Shown: positions 1 to 9,385 of the stretch, in pieces
How the letters are laid out: every line of letters begins with the position of its first letter
How positions within the stretch are numbered: the first letter of the stretch is position 1
Assembly (NCBI GenBank): GCA_036381515.1
Contig: DASVCR010000034.1
Location: forward strand, 99,476 to 163,475
Length of the DNA stretch: 64,000 nt
From: ZC4RG20 sp036381515
Lineage (GTDB): Bacteria > Pseudomonadota > Gammaproteobacteria > Steroidobacterales > Rariloculaceae
Reading direction: 5' to 3'
Translations under genes and position numbers: made by a program
The notes under the pieces: generated by a model
The model's input: only the letters and a program-made list of their open reading frames with translations
What the model was told of the DNA's origin: nothing
Databases searched by the model: none

Positions 1-461
1 GACGGCAGCGGCGTCTCCTGGCCGATGCGCTCGGCGATCATCTGATCGATCGTCTGCGCCATCTTTGCGCCGCTCGCACGCGTGTCGGGCCGCACGCCGC
101 TCAGCCACGTCGCCGGCACGAGCGAGTGAACGGAGTTCTGGTTCGCCTTGTTCTCGAGGTTCGAGAACGACACGACCAGATGCTTGAACGGCTCGAGCGG
201 CTCGAGGATCGGGCTCAAGCGGAAACTCTCGCCGGCGCCGCTCGGCGTCCAGCGATCCATCTCCGGTCCGTGCGACGTGTTCCACATGATCGCGCCGTGC
301 GGGATATAGAAGAAGCCGACGCGCAGCCTCGGCGCCGCGGCCGTCTGCGCGAGCGCGGTCGCCGCGGGAATCATCGCGTCGAGGAGGGGCAGGCCGATCG
401 CGACGCCCGCGCCCCTGAGCACCGTTCGGCGGGAAAGATGCTTCCTCGTGAGATAAGCCAT
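1..461 (-). CDS. DUF1552 exported protein (C-terminus cut by window edge)
   Basis: The first 153 residues of a DUF1552 family protein are visible; the rest lies beyond base 1. The N-terminus carries a twin-arginine signal (SRRTVLRG at residues 10-17) followed by a hydrophobic stretch ending in ALAQ, so export by Tat is likely. The mature part starts with LRVGFFYIPHGAIMWNTS, typical of the family. It lies 14 bp downstream of the DUF1592 gene on the same strand; this pairing recurs in Planctomycetes and many Pseudomonadota. The biochemical role of DUF1552 is not known; a periplasmic partner of the c-type cytochrome-like DUF1592 protein is inferred. Confidence 0.85.
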   Translation of the reverse strand, partial: MAYLTRKHLSRRTVLRGAGVAIGLPLLDAMIPAATALAQTAAAPRLRVGFFYIPHGAIMWNTSHGPEMDRWTPSGAGESFRLSPILEPLEPFKHLVVSFSNLENKANQNSVHSLVPATWLSGVRPDTRASGAKMAQTIDQMIAERIGQETPLP

Positions 462-475
462 GGCGCTTCCCTCGT

Positions 476-2947
476 TCAGTCGTTCACGGTCGCGCTCGAG
501 CGGGCCGCGATCGTCGATTGGCCGGTCGACTCGCCGGGCGCGGCGCGCGGCGATGCCTGCATGCGGAACGCATCGCTCTTCACAACGCCTGCGACGATCG
601 CCGAGAACCGGTAGTCGTGCCGCGCCGCCTCGCGCACGATCGCGCGCACCTGCGGCATGTCGAAGTACTCGAGCTCGCGGTTCAGCGCGTACATCAGGAG
701 CTTCTCGGTGAGCGCCTGCACGAACTGATCCGGCCGCGCGAGCAGCGCCTCGCGAAGCTCGACGGGACCGTCGACCTTCGTGCCGCCGGGCAGGATCGTG
801 CTCGCATCGATCGGCGCGTCGGCCTCCCGATCGACCTCGCGCCACTCGCCGATCACCGTGAAGTTCTCGAGCGCGAACCCGTACGGGTCGATCACGCCGT
901 GGCAACCGTTGCAGGACGCGCTCTCGCGATGCCGCTCGAGCCGCGCGCGGATCGTCTTCGGCCTCTCGCCGGCGGGCGTCGACAGATCCGTCTCGACGTT
1001 CGGCGGCGGAGGCGCGGGCGGCGTGCCCATCAGCTTCTCGAGCACCCATGCGCCGCGCAGCACCGGCGACGTGCGATCGCCGTACGACGTCTCGAGCAGC
1101 ACGGCGCCCTTGCCGAGGAGCCCGAAGCGGCGCGGGTCGTCGAGCTCGACGCGCCTGAACTGCGGGCCGAGGACGGAGTCGATGCCGTAGTGCCGTGCGA
1201 GCCGCTCGTTGAGGAACGTGTGGCGTGCGGTCAGGAGCTCGTGCACGCTTCGGTCCTCGAGCAGCACGCTCTTCAAGAAGAGCTCGATCTCGGTCTCGAA
1301 TGCCGCGCGCAGCCCGTCGTCGAAGCCGGGGAAGAGCGCGTCGTCGGGGTCGACCTCGTCGAGATCGTCGAGGTCGAGCCAGCGCAGCGCGAACTCGGTG
1401 ACGAGCGTCTCGGCGCGCGGGTCCGCGAGCATGCGCTCGACCTCGGCCTCGAGCACCGCGGGATCCGCGAGACGGCCTGCCTCGGCGAGGTCGAGCAGCC
1501 GGTCGTCGGGACCGCGGCTCCACAGAAAGAACGAGAGCCGCGACGCGAGCTCGAAGTCGTTCAGCGCGAACGTCTCGCCGTCGGCGGCGGCGCTCCCTCT
1601 CGGCGCGATCGCGCGATAGAGGAAATCGGGACTGACGAGCACGGCGGCGACGACGTGCTCGATGCCTTCGTCGAACCCGCCCGGGCCTTCGCTCCCGACG
1701 TCGTAGAACCGCATTAGCGTCGCGATGTCGTCGTCGGTGACGGGCCGTCTGAACGCGCGCCGCGCGAGCCGTGCGGCGATGCGCTCGGCGCACGCGCGCT
1801 CCGCGTCGGGCGACTCGGGTCGGCACACGAAGATCCTGTCGCGGCTCCTCGTGGACTCGAGACCCGTCGGCGCGAACGGGCCGACGATCTCGACGTTGCC
1901 GGTCAGGCGCGGCACGCGCTGCTCGCCGACGTAGCTGAAGCCGCCGTAGGGCGTGAAGCCGAAGATCAGCTCGTCGGTCGCCGCGCGTCCCCGCTCGATG
2001 AACGTGACGACGACCTCGTGCACGCCGGCCTTGACCGCGATCGGTACGTCGGCGAAGCGGGCCATGATCTCGGCGCGGGCAGGCGCGCCGCCGCGGTCGA
2101 CGAGCTTCAGGTCCGCGGGGCCGCCGAGCTTCTCGCGGAAGACTTCGTTGCGGTCGATCAGGATCACGACCGTGTGCTCGGTCTCGAGCGAGCGCGGATA
2201 GAGGTCGACGTCGAGGTCGGTCAGCGTGAAGCGGTACTCGCCGTCCGCGGGGAAGTTGTGCTCGAAGCGCATGCCGCCGCGCGTGCCGGGCGGCAGGCCG
2301 TCGATGTAATCGTCCTGGTCGTCGGTGATCGTCAGCGGCGGCGGCGCGTACGATGCGCTCGTCTGCTTCGGATGGGCCGTGCCGACCGCGAGCGCCGCGA
2401 CGGTGCGCGCCGCGGCGACGTACTGCTCGAGGAACGCGGGCGACACGCTGAGCGCGGCGGCGATGTTGATGAAGCCGTCGACCTCGATCTCCTCGGGGAG
2501 GATCTCGGTCGGATCGATCTCGACGGCGAGCAGGTCTTCGACGGCCGCCGCGTACTCGGTCCGGTTCAGGCGCTGCACCGGCACGTGCCCGGCCCGGTGC
2601 GCCGTCGGCGCGGCGTCGATCGTGCGCTCGAGGAACGCGACGAGCTCGTCGATGCGCGCGTTACCGGGGTGCGGGCTTCCGGGCGGCGGCATCAGCCGGC
2701 CCCTGAGCTTGCGGATCGCCGCCTCGAACACCTCGGCGTGATCGGGGATGGAGCCGGGCGTTACGTCGTCGAAGCTGATGCCGCCCGTCCGGTCGACGTC
2801 GTTGTGACAGTCCGTGCAGTAGGTTTCGAGCAGCGCCCACTCGTCGCGTGCCGGGTCGCCGATGACGCCGGTGCGGTGGAGAGCGAGCACTGCGGCTCCG
2901 GCGGCGAGCACCCCCGCGGCCGCTGCGACGCCCGAAAATCGTTTCAT
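476..2947 (-). CDS. DUF1592/DUF1588/DUF1585 (planctomycete-type cytochrome c) protein
   Basis: An 823-residue exported protein. After an N-terminal hydrophobic segment (residues 5-23) comes a haem-binding CTDCH (44-48), then DUF1587-like sequence (VQRLNRTEYAAAVEDLL), DUF1592, DUF1588 with a second CNGCH (679-683), and a DUF1585-like C-terminus. The order matches the usual architecture of this family. The ATG at 2947 was chosen because it gives the membrane/signal segment; an in-frame ATG-less extension upstream has no signal. No good Shine-Dalgarno is seen. It is probably co-transcribed with the downstream DUF1552 gene. Function is unproven; a periplasmic oxidoreductase role is inferred from the haem motifs. 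Confidence 0.88.
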   Translation of the reverse strand: MKRFSGVAAAAGVLAAGAAVLALHRTGVIGDPARDEWALLETYCTDCHNDVDRTGGISFDDVTPGSIPDHAEVFEAAIRKLRGRLMPPPGSPHPGNARIDELVAFLERTIDAAPTAHRAGHVPVQRLNRTEYAAAVEDLLAVEIDPTEILPEEIEVDGFINIAAALSVSPAFLEQYVAAARTVAALAVGTAHPKQTSASYAPPPLTITDDQDDYIDGLPPGTRGGMRFEHNFPADGEYRFTLTDLDVDLYPRSLETEHTVVILIDRNEVFREKLGGPADLKLVDRGGAPARAEIMARFADVPIAVKAGVHEVVVTFIERGRAATDELIFGFTPYGGFSYVGEQRVPRLTGNVEIVGPFAPTGLESTRSRDRIFVCRPESPDAERACAERIAARLARRAFRRPVTDDDIATLMRFYDVGSEGPGGFDEGIEHVVAAVLVSPDFLYRAIAPRGSAAADGETFALNDFELASRLSFFLWSRGPDDRLLDLAEAGRLADPAVLEAEVERMLADPRAETLVTEFALRWLDLDDLDEVDPDDALFPGFDDGLRAAFETEIELFLKSVLLEDRSVHELLTARHTFLNERLARHYGIDSVLGPQFRRVELDDPRRFGLLGKGAVLLETSYGDRTSPVLRGAWVLEKLMGTPPAPPPPNVETDLSTPAGERPKTIRARLERHRESASCNGCHGVIDPYGFALENFTVIGEWREVDREADAPIDASTILPGGTKVDGPVELREALLARPDQFVQALTEKLLMYALNRELEYFDMPQVRAIVREAARHDYRFSAIVAGVVKSDAFRMQASPRAAPGESTGQSTIAARSSATVND

Positions 2948-3160
2948 GAACGAAAGGATAGGAGGAGGCCAGGGCCCCGTCCAGCAACGGGACGGCGTCA
3001 CGGGAAGCGATCCGAGCCGATTGCGGCACGGCATGCGGCGCCGCCGCGCGGAAACGTCCTCGAGGACCGAGGGCGCTCCGCCGCGCAGGCCGTCGGCGGC
3101 GGGCCCGCGCGGCTCAGGAAGCCGCGACGAGCCCGCGCCGTCGTGCGGGTGAGTCGACCG

Positions 3161-4261
3161 TCAGTTGAGCACGCGGAACTCGACGCGGCGATTCAATGCA
3201 CGTCCCGTCTCCGTCGAGTTGTCCGCGACGGGCTGCGTCTCGCCGTAGCCGCGCGCGACGAGGCGGTTCGCCTCGATCCCTTCCGAAATCAGGAACTCGC
3301 GGACGGACTCCGCGCGGCGCTGCGACAGCTGCAAGTTGTAATCGTCGGCACCCGAGCTGTCGGTATGCCCCGCGATCTCCGCGCGCAGATTCGGCTCGCC
3401 GCGCAGCGCCTCTGCGACCCTGCGCAGGATCTCGCGCGCGTCCGCGGTCAGCGTCGCCGAGTTCAGCTCGAAGTTCACGCCCTCGAGGCGGAGGGTCTGC
3501 TGCGGGCCGCTCTCCACGACGCAGCCGCGATTGTCGGTCGCGAGACCCGCGAGCGTGTTCGGACACTGATCGATCTGATCCGGCACGCCGTCGTTGTCGG
3601 CGTCGCTGATCTCGGCCGGGACGTTGACCGTCTCGGTCTCTCTTACGACGCGCTCGCGAACCACCTCCCGCTCGACCGTGCGGCGCCCGAGCGGGACCGT
3701 CACGCCGAGGCCGATGCGCCACTCGTTCATGCCGTCGTTCCCGCCGGTCTCGAAGTCGTCACGCACGTAGCGCGCCTCGCCGCGGATCCGTACGCCGCCG
3801 TTGCCGAGCTCGCCGGTCAGGAAGCCGACGCCGACGTTGCCGATGAAGTCCGTGTCGTCCTCGTCCTCGAGCACCGCGTCGTTGCGCACCGCGCCGGCGC
3901 CGAGGATCACGAACGGCGTCGCGCCCGGACCCGGCACGAACCGGAAGCCGACGTCGAGGCCCGCGCCGTACTGGTAGTGGTCGGTGACGAGGGGCTGCCC
4001 GGACTCGATCAGGTTGCCGAACGTCTGCACCTCCCAGAACCAGCGGTCGGTCCACTCGCGCCCGTAGGCGATCGAGAGTCCTCGTCCGTCGTCGCCCAGG
4101 TTGCGGTCCTCGTCAACGGATAGATAGAACGGCAAAACGGATAGATAGCCTTTCGATTGGGTTACGGTCTCCGACTCCGAGACGGAGTCCGACTGCGCCG
4201 CCGCCATGCCGGCGCCGAGCGTGCCTGCGGCGATTACCAACGAAGCGCTGAAGCGTTTCAT
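3161..4261 (-). CDS. OmpA family outer-membrane protein
   Basis: A 366-residue protein with a signal peptide (MKRFSASLVIAAGTLGAGMAAAQ), an N-terminal beta-barrel-like region up to about residue 190, a thrombospondin type-3-like calcium motif (DADNDGVPDQIDQCPNT), and a C-terminal OmpA/MotB peptidoglycan-binding domain containing AGHTDSSGADDYN and LSQRRAESV. This is the OprF-like layout: barrel in the outer membrane and C-terminal domain tethering to peptidoglycan. The ATG at 4261 has AAAGGA seven bases upstream. Single gene; its leader carries a perfect dyad at 4346-4363. Confidence 0.92.
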   Translation of the reverse strand: MKRFSASLVIAAGTLGAGMAAAQSDSVSESETVTQSKGYLSVLPFYLSVDEDRNLGDDGRGLSIAYGREWTDRWFWEVQTFGNLIESGQPLVTDHYQYGAGLDVGFRFVPGPGATPFVILGAGAVRNDAVLEDEDDTDFIGNVGVGFLTGELGNGGVRIRGEARYVRDDFETGGNDGMNEWRIGLGVTVPLGRRTVEREVVRERVVRETETVNVPAEISDADNDGVPDQIDQCPNTLAGLATDNRGCVVESGPQQTLRLEGVNFELNSATLTADAREILRRVAEALRGEPNLRAEIAGHTDSSGADDYNLQLSQRRAESVREFLISEGIEANRLVARGYGETQPVADNSTETGRALNRRVEFRVLN

Positions 4262-4345
4262 GTCGAGTCCTTTCTTACTGTTGCTGGATGGACGAAGCTC
4301 GCCGCCCGCGGCGTCCGTCGGCCTGCCGCGGGCCCGCTGCAGAAA

Positions 4346-4363
4346 TGTCGCCAGATAGCGACA
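4346..4363. promoter_or_regulatory. Perfect dyad TGTCGC-N6-GCGACA upstream of the OmpA gene
   Basis: Six-base arms are perfectly inverted around CAGATA, about 85-100 bp upstream of the OmpA start codon. The position suits an operator or a 5' leader hairpin. No regulator can be named from the sequence. Confidence 0.4.
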
Positions 4364-4522
4364 CGTTAACCCCTGTGAAAGCAGCAGATTTGCGAGAAAC
4401 AAACAAGAACAGGCCCGGGCAAAGTACCGGATAGGACGCGGCGGGGCAAGGGGTTCGGGCCGCCTGCGTTCAACTCCGGCGTCGGGCGCACGTCTCGGCG
4501 CACATGTAGACTACGGGCCCCG

Positions 4523-5740
4523 ATGAGCGCGTTCAGTCTGCAAGAGTTCTATCAGCGCAACCGCAGAGTGGTCATATGGGTCATTCTGTTCGCGCTCCTG
4601 TGGCTGCTCAGGGATTTCTTCGGTGTCGTTTTCCTGACGTTCGTGCTCGCGATCATCGCGACGCCGCTCGCGGACGTCGGCATGCGCAGGCTCCGCATGC
4701 CGCACTGGCTCGCGCTGTCGCTCGTCTACGTGCTGTTCCTCGTCGTGCTCGCGTCGTTCGTCCGTTTCGTCGTGCCGAGCGTCGCGTCCGAAGTGAACCG
4801 CCTGATCGAGAACCTGCCGACGACCGAGACGCGGCTCATCGACGCGAAGAACCGCTTCGTCGACGCGTATCCGTCGTTGCGGCAACCGCTGACCGGCTTC
4901 CTGCGCAGCGCGCTGCGCGACGACGTCGTCGCCGGCATCGAGACTCGCCTCGAGAACGAGCGCAAGCGCCTCGGCCTGACGGAAGCGGAGATCGACGAGG
5001 CGCTCGACGAGGGCGTTCCGCTTTCGGGTCCGCTCGCCGAGTACTGGAACCGGCGGGACCAGCTCTATTTCAACGCGCTGATGACGGAGCAGTTCCAGAT
5101 CGTCCGTCGGTACGCGCCGGCCGTCATCAACATGCTGTACCGCGCGACGGCGACGACCCTGCTCGCGTTGCTGTTCAGCTACCTGATCCTGATCGACCTC
5201 GAGCGCATCAAGCGCGGGATCGCGCAGCTGAAGAGCTCGAGGGTCGGCGACTTCTACGACGAGGCCGCGCAGCCGATCGTGCGCTTCGGCGTGCTCGTCG
5301 GCCGCGCGATCGAAGCGCAGGCGTGGATCGCATGCGCGAACACCGCGCTGACGCTGGTCGGCCTGCTGCTGCTCGACATCCCGCTCGTCGCGATGCTGTC
5401 GATGATCGTGTTCGTCTGCAGCTTCATCCCGGTGCTCGGCGTGTTCCTGTCGACCACGCCGATCGTGCTCGTCGCGTTGAACACCGGCGGTCCGATGCTG
5501 TCGCTCGCGGCGATCGGCATGGTCGTCCTGATCCACATGCTCGAGGCCTACCTGCTGAATCCGATCATCTACGGCCGGCATCTCAAGCTGAACCCCGTGC
5601 TGACGCTGATCATTCTGTACGTCGGATATCACGGGTTCGGGCTGTGGGGGATGCTGCTCGGCGTGCCCGTCGCCCGCTACTTCATCCACGACGTCCTCGG
5701 CGTGCCGTTCAAGGAGCGGGACGCGGCGGCCGCGGAATAG
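4523..5740 (+). CDS. AI-2E family transporter (PerM/YdiK-like permease)
   Basis: A 405-residue inner-membrane protein of the AI-2E/UPF0118 family. Paired transmembrane segments at about 17-50 and 65-85 are followed by a soluble stretch (about 90-205) and then the C-terminal membrane block with the family-typical SFIPVLGVFLSTTPIVL and LLNPIIYGRHLKLNPV. Members export small molecules or act as Na+/H+ antiporters; the substrate cannot be told. The ATG follows a 261-bp gap shared with the divergent OmpA gene. polB follows on the same strand after 131 bp. Confidence 0.9.
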   Translation: MSAFSLQEFYQRNRRVVIWVILFALLWLLRDFFGVVFLTFVLAIIATPLADVGMRRLRMPHWLALSLVYVLFLVVLASFVRFVVPSVASEVNRLIENLPTTETRLIDAKNRFVDAYPSLRQPLTGFLRSALRDDVVAGIETRLENERKRLGLTEAEIDEALDEGVPLSGPLAEYWNRRDQLYFNALMTEQFQIVRRYAPAVINMLYRATATTLLALLFSYLILIDLERIKRGIAQLKSSRVGDFYDEAAQPIVRFGVLVGRAIEAQAWIACANTALTLVGLLLLDIPLVAMLSMIVFVCSFIPVLGVFLSTTPIVLVALNTGGPMLSLAAIGMVVLIHMLEAYLLNPIIYGRHLKLNPVLTLIILYVGYHGFGLWGMLLGVPVARYFIHDVLGVPFKERDAAAAE

Positions 5741-5871
5741 GAGGCCGCCCGCCGCATCTCGGCGCGCGGCCAGGGTGCGCCTTAGGCTCCGTTCCGTCTC
5801 GCGCACCGAGCGCTCGCGGGCTCGGCGTCTTCGATGCCCGCCGCCGTTCCGAGGTCGCGCATAATGGCCGC

Positions 5872-8226
5872 ATGAAGCTCCGCGGATTCGTGCTGCAAGC
5901 GACGTACCGCGTCGTCTCCGACCCCGAGCGGGGCCGGATACCCGTGATTCACGTCTACGGCGCGCTCGAGGGCGGCGGCGCGTTCCTCGTCCGCGACGAC
6001 CGGCAGCGGCCGTATTTCTACGTTCGGACCGCGGACGCTGAGCGGGCGGCCGCGCTCGGCGCGCCGGCGCCGGTCCCGTGCGGCCGGCGTACGTTCGCAG
6101 GCGCGGACGTGTCGCGCATCGAGGTCGGCGTGCCGGCGGACGTCCCGCCGCTCCGCGACCGGCTGCACGACGCGGGGATCGAGACGTTCGAGGCGGACGT
6201 GCGCTTCGCGATCCGCTACCTGATCGAGCGGCGCGTCAAGGGCGGCTGCGAGATCGAAGGCGACGCGCGTCCGGGGCGCGGCGGCCTGACCTGGGTCTTG
6301 GACAACCCGGAGCTCGAGCCCGCGGACGTCGACATCACGCCGCGCGTGCTGTCGTTCGACATCGAGACGGACCCGAAGGGCGAGAAGCTTCTCGCGATAT
6401 CGCTGTTCGCCGCGGACGGCGAGCTCGACGAGGTGCTGATCGTCGACGAAGCGGGACGGCCGATGCCGGAGCGCGCGACCCGATGCGCCGACGAGCGCGC
6501 CGCGCTCGACCTGTTTTGCGATCGGATCGCCGCGTTCGACCCGGACGTGCTGACCGGGTGGAACACGATCGACTTCGACCTCACGGTGCTGAAGCGCATC
6601 GCGGAGCGGCTCGGCCATCCGCTCGGTATCGGCCGCGAGCCGAGGCCCATGCGGCTCCGCAAGGCGGAGGGCTATTTCGGCAGCGGCCAGGCGTCGATCC
6701 CCGGGCGTCTCGCGCTCGACGGGATCGATCTCCTCCGCGGCGCGTTCGTGCGGATGGAGGACTACTCGCTCGACGCCGTCGCCCGCGACGTGCTCGGCGA
6801 AGGCAAGGCCGTGAAGGGCGACGTGCGGAACCGCATCGCCGAGATCATGCACGACTACGCGCACGACCTCGACGCGTTCGCGCTCTACGCGCGCACCGAC
6901 GCACGGCTCGCGTACCGGATCGTCGAGCGGCTCCGGCTCGTCGAGCTCGCGTTCGAGCGGAGCCGCCTGACCGGCATGACGCCCGACCGCGTCGCGGCGA
7001 GCATCGCGTCGTTCGACTTTCTCTATCTCGGCGAGCTCTGGCGCCGCGGCGTCGTCGCGCCGACCGTGACGTCCGACGACTCGCGCGTGCATGCCGCGCA
7101 GCAGGGCGGTTACGTGCTCGAGCCCCGCACGGGCCTCCACGAGAACGTCTGGGTGCTCGACTTCAAGAGCCTGTATCCGAGCATCATCCGCACGTTCAAC
7201 ATCGACCCGCTGTCGTACGTCCCCGAGCCGTCGCCGGGCGATAACCTGATCGAGACGCCTGCCGCGTCGTTCCGCCGCGAGCCCGCGATCCTGCCGAGGA
7301 TGCTCGACGAGCTCTTTCCGCGGCGCGACGCGGCGCGGCGGGCCGGCAACGACGTCGCGGCGAACGCGATCAAGATTCTGATGAACTCGTTCTACGGCGT
7401 GCTCGGCACGCCGGCGTGCCGATTCTCGAATCCCGCGCTCGCGAATGCGATCACCGGGATGGGCCGCGAGCTCCTGCTGTGGTCGAAGCGCTGGTTCGAG
7501 GCGGCCGGCTTCGACGTGCTGTATGGGGACACCGACAGCCTGTTCGTGCTGTCCGGCAGCGCCGACGCGGAGCGCGCGCTCGAGCAGGGACCCAAGCTCG
7601 CGGAGGCGCTGAACGCGGACCTCGCGCGGCACGTCGAGTCGCGCTGGCGAGTCGAGAGCCGCCTCGAGATCAAGTTCGAGAAGCTGTACGCGAAGCTCTT
7701 CCTGCCGCATGCCCGGCACAGCGCGCGCGGCGCGAGCAAGCGCTACGCGGGGTTGCTCTACCCGACGGGCGACGTCGAGTTCGTCGGGCTCGAGGTCGTG
7801 CGCCGCGACTGGACGCCGCTCGCGCGCGACGCGCAGCGCGAGCTCTATCGGCGCCTCTTCACGGGCGAGCCGGTCGACGCGTATCTGAAGGACGTCGTCG
7901 CGCGCGTGCGAAGCGGCGCGCTCGACGACGCGCTCGTCTATCGGAAGCAGCTGCGCAAGCGGGCGGACGAGTACACGCGCACGACGCCGCCGCACGTCGC
8001 GGCGGCGCGTAAGTCCGGCGCCGCGTCGAAGCGCGGCGCGTTGATCAGCTACGTGATGACGACCGCGGGCGCGGAGCCGGCCGACGACGTGCGCCATCCG
8101 ATCGATCGCGAGCACTACGTGCAGAAGCAGGTGAGGCCCGTCGCGGAGCCGGTGCTCGAGGTGCTCGGGCTCGATTTCGAGCGCGCGATCGGCGACGCGC
8201 GGCAGCTCGATCTGCTGTCGTTCTGA
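5872..8226 (+). CDS. polB: DNA polymerase II (family B)
   Basis: A 784-residue family B polymerase, nearly the same length as E. coli Pol II. The 3'-5' exonuclease motifs are present: ExoI DIETD (about 163), ExoII GWNTIDFD, ExoIII YARTDARLAY. Polymerase motif A (DFKSLYPSII, about 430), motif B (KILMNSFYG, about 500-508) and motif C (YGDTDS, about 551) are intact. In Enterobacteria Pol II acts in replication restart and translesion synthesis under SOS control; no LexA box is evident here. The start was set at ATG 5872 because upstream sequence in frame belongs to the shadow of the preceding permease gene. Confidence 0.95.
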   Translation: MKLRGFVLQATYRVVSDPERGRIPVIHVYGALEGGGAFLVRDDRQRPYFYVRTADAERAAALGAPAPVPCGRRTFAGADVSRIEVGVPADVPPLRDRLHDAGIETFEADVRFAIRYLIERRVKGGCEIEGDARPGRGGLTWVLDNPELEPADVDITPRVLSFDIETDPKGEKLLAISLFAADGELDEVLIVDEAGRPMPERATRCADERAALDLFCDRIAAFDPDVLTGWNTIDFDLTVLKRIAERLGHPLGIGREPRPMRLRKAEGYFGSGQASIPGRLALDGIDLLRGAFVRMEDYSLDAVARDVLGEGKAVKGDVRNRIAEIMHDYAHDLDAFALYARTDARLAYRIVERLRLVELAFERSRLTGMTPDRVAASIASFDFLYLGELWRRGVVAPTVTSDDSRVHAAQQGGYVLEPRTGLHENVWVLDFKSLYPSIIRTFNIDPLSYVPEPSPGDNLIETPAASFRREPAILPRMLDELFPRRDAARRAGNDVAANAIKILMNSFYGVLGTPACRFSNPALANAITGMGRELLLWSKRWFEAAGFDVLYGDTDSLFVLSGSADAERALEQGPKLAEALNADLARHVESRWRVESRLEIKFEKLYAKLFLPHARHSARGASKRYAGLLYPTGDVEFVGLEVVRRDWTPLARDAQRELYRRLFTGEPVDAYLKDVVARVRSGALDDALVYRKQLRKRADEYTRTTPPHVAAARKSGAASKRGALISYVMTTAGAEPADDVRHPIDREHYVQKQVRPVAEPVLEVLGLDFERAIGDARQLDLLSF

Positions 8227-8354
8227 CGCGGAGCCTGCGGCCTGCGCGGGAGCGACTGCTCGAGACGGACGCGGCGCTCGTTCTGACGCGGAGGGTGCGT
8301 GCATCGAGTGCCCGAGGCGATGCGGCGCTCGGCTGCCGCGTTTCGCGAAGCGAG

Positions 8355-9155
8355 CTATGCGCTGCCCGGGTTCCGGGCCTGCTCCGCGTACAACGGTGCG
8401 ACGCCGGGCGCGGGCGCGGCGGCAAATGCGTCGGCCGCGGCGCGGGCGGGAGCCGCTGCGGCGCGCGCCGTCTCCAACGGCTTGCGGCCCGCGATGATCA
8501 GTCCCGCGCCTTGCAGGTAGCGCTCTTCGTGGAGGTCCCACAAGAGGCCGCGCAGGATCTCGCGTCCGCGCTGCCATCTCGCCGCGAGCGCCGCGTTGTC
8601 GAAGTCTCGGGCCGGATCGATTCCGGCACAGCGCACCGCGAAGCGGTAGAGCGGATAGAGCCAGCGCAGAGGGCCGCGCTCGGGGCTTGCCCTGACGAAC
8701 GTCATGATCGCGATGCGCCCGCCGGGACGGAGGACGTCGGTCGCTCGCCGCAGCGCGCCGGCGAGATCGTAGACCGTTCCGTAGCACCACACCGACAGCA
8801 CGGCGTCCACCGGCTCGTCGACGCCGTCGAGCGCGACGGCGTCGCCGCGCACGAGCTCGACGTTGTGCCAGCCGTGGCGCTCCACGCGTCGGCGCGCCTC
8901 CGCGAGCATGCCGGCGGAGCAGTCGAGCCCGACGACGCGTCCGCGCGGCCCGACGGTCTTCACGAGCAGCGGGAAGTTGCGCCCCGTGCCGCAGCCGATG
9001 TCGATGACCGTCTTGCCTTCGAGGTTGCCGAGCAGCCCGACGACCCGCTCACGGTACCGCTCGACGTCGAGCACCTTGCCGAAGACGACGTCCATGAAGC
9101 GATCGTAGTGTCTCGAGGCCGCATCGTATTTGCGGACCGCATCCGCCAGCTGCAT
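8355..9155 (-). CDS. Class I SAM-dependent methyltransferase
   Basis: A 266-residue protein with the SAM-binding motif I VIDIGCGTGRNF (50-61), an acidic motif II (VVGLDCSAGM) and post-motifs (VLRPGGRIAIMTF). It resembles UbiE/phospholipid methyltransferases that act on lipids or quinones, but the substrate is not determined. The ATG at 9155 was preferred to an upstream ATG at 9206 because GGGGAG lies seven bases before it and the alignment-like core begins at once. Convergent with polB; divergent from the membrane-protein gene at 9386. Confidence 0.82.
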   Translation of the reverse strand: MQLADAVRKYDAASRHYDRFMDVVFGKVLDVERYRERVVGLLGNLEGKTVIDIGCGTGRNFPLLVKTVGPRGRVVGLDCSAGMLAEARRRVERHGWHNVELVRGDAVALDGVDEPVDAVLSVWCYGTVYDLAGALRRATDVLRPGGRIAIMTFVRASPERGPLRWLYPLYRFAVRCAGIDPARDFDNAALAARWQRGREILRGLLWDLHEERYLQGAGLIIAGRKPLETARAAAAPARAAADAFAAAPAPGVAPLYAEQARNPGSA

Positions 9156-9385
9156 CGCGCGACTCCCCGGCTCGGGCCAGCGACATCGGCCGAATGCAAG
9201 TTCCATACCCCGAGCGCACGCGGTTGCGACCGTCGCGCGATGGCGACCACGTGCACTCGGTCGTGATGCGCGTCTGCTCGGATCGAGAGCGCATGCACGC
9301 ATGCCGATCGTGCCGATGCGGCTCGGAGCAACGGCACGCTGTACTATGTGATCCCGGGGAAGCGGGACGAAGGAGGGAAACCGAA

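Noticed and set aside
900..914. TGGCA...TTGC resembling a sigma-54 site
   Set aside because: GG to GC spacing is eight, not ten, and it lies inside the DUF1592 gene.
2018..4123. Long plus-strand open frame of 701 codons
   Set aside because: It is antisense to the DUF1592 and OmpA genes, rich in Arg, and has no recognisable domain; a by-product of high GC.
8219..8293. 16-bp direct repeat TCGTTCTGACGCGGAG, 60 bp apart, at the end of polB
   Set aside because: Probably a local duplication of the gene end; no structure or function is visible.
5782..8790. Minus-strand open frame of 1002 codons
   Set aside because: Antisense to polB, whose catalytic motifs are all intact.
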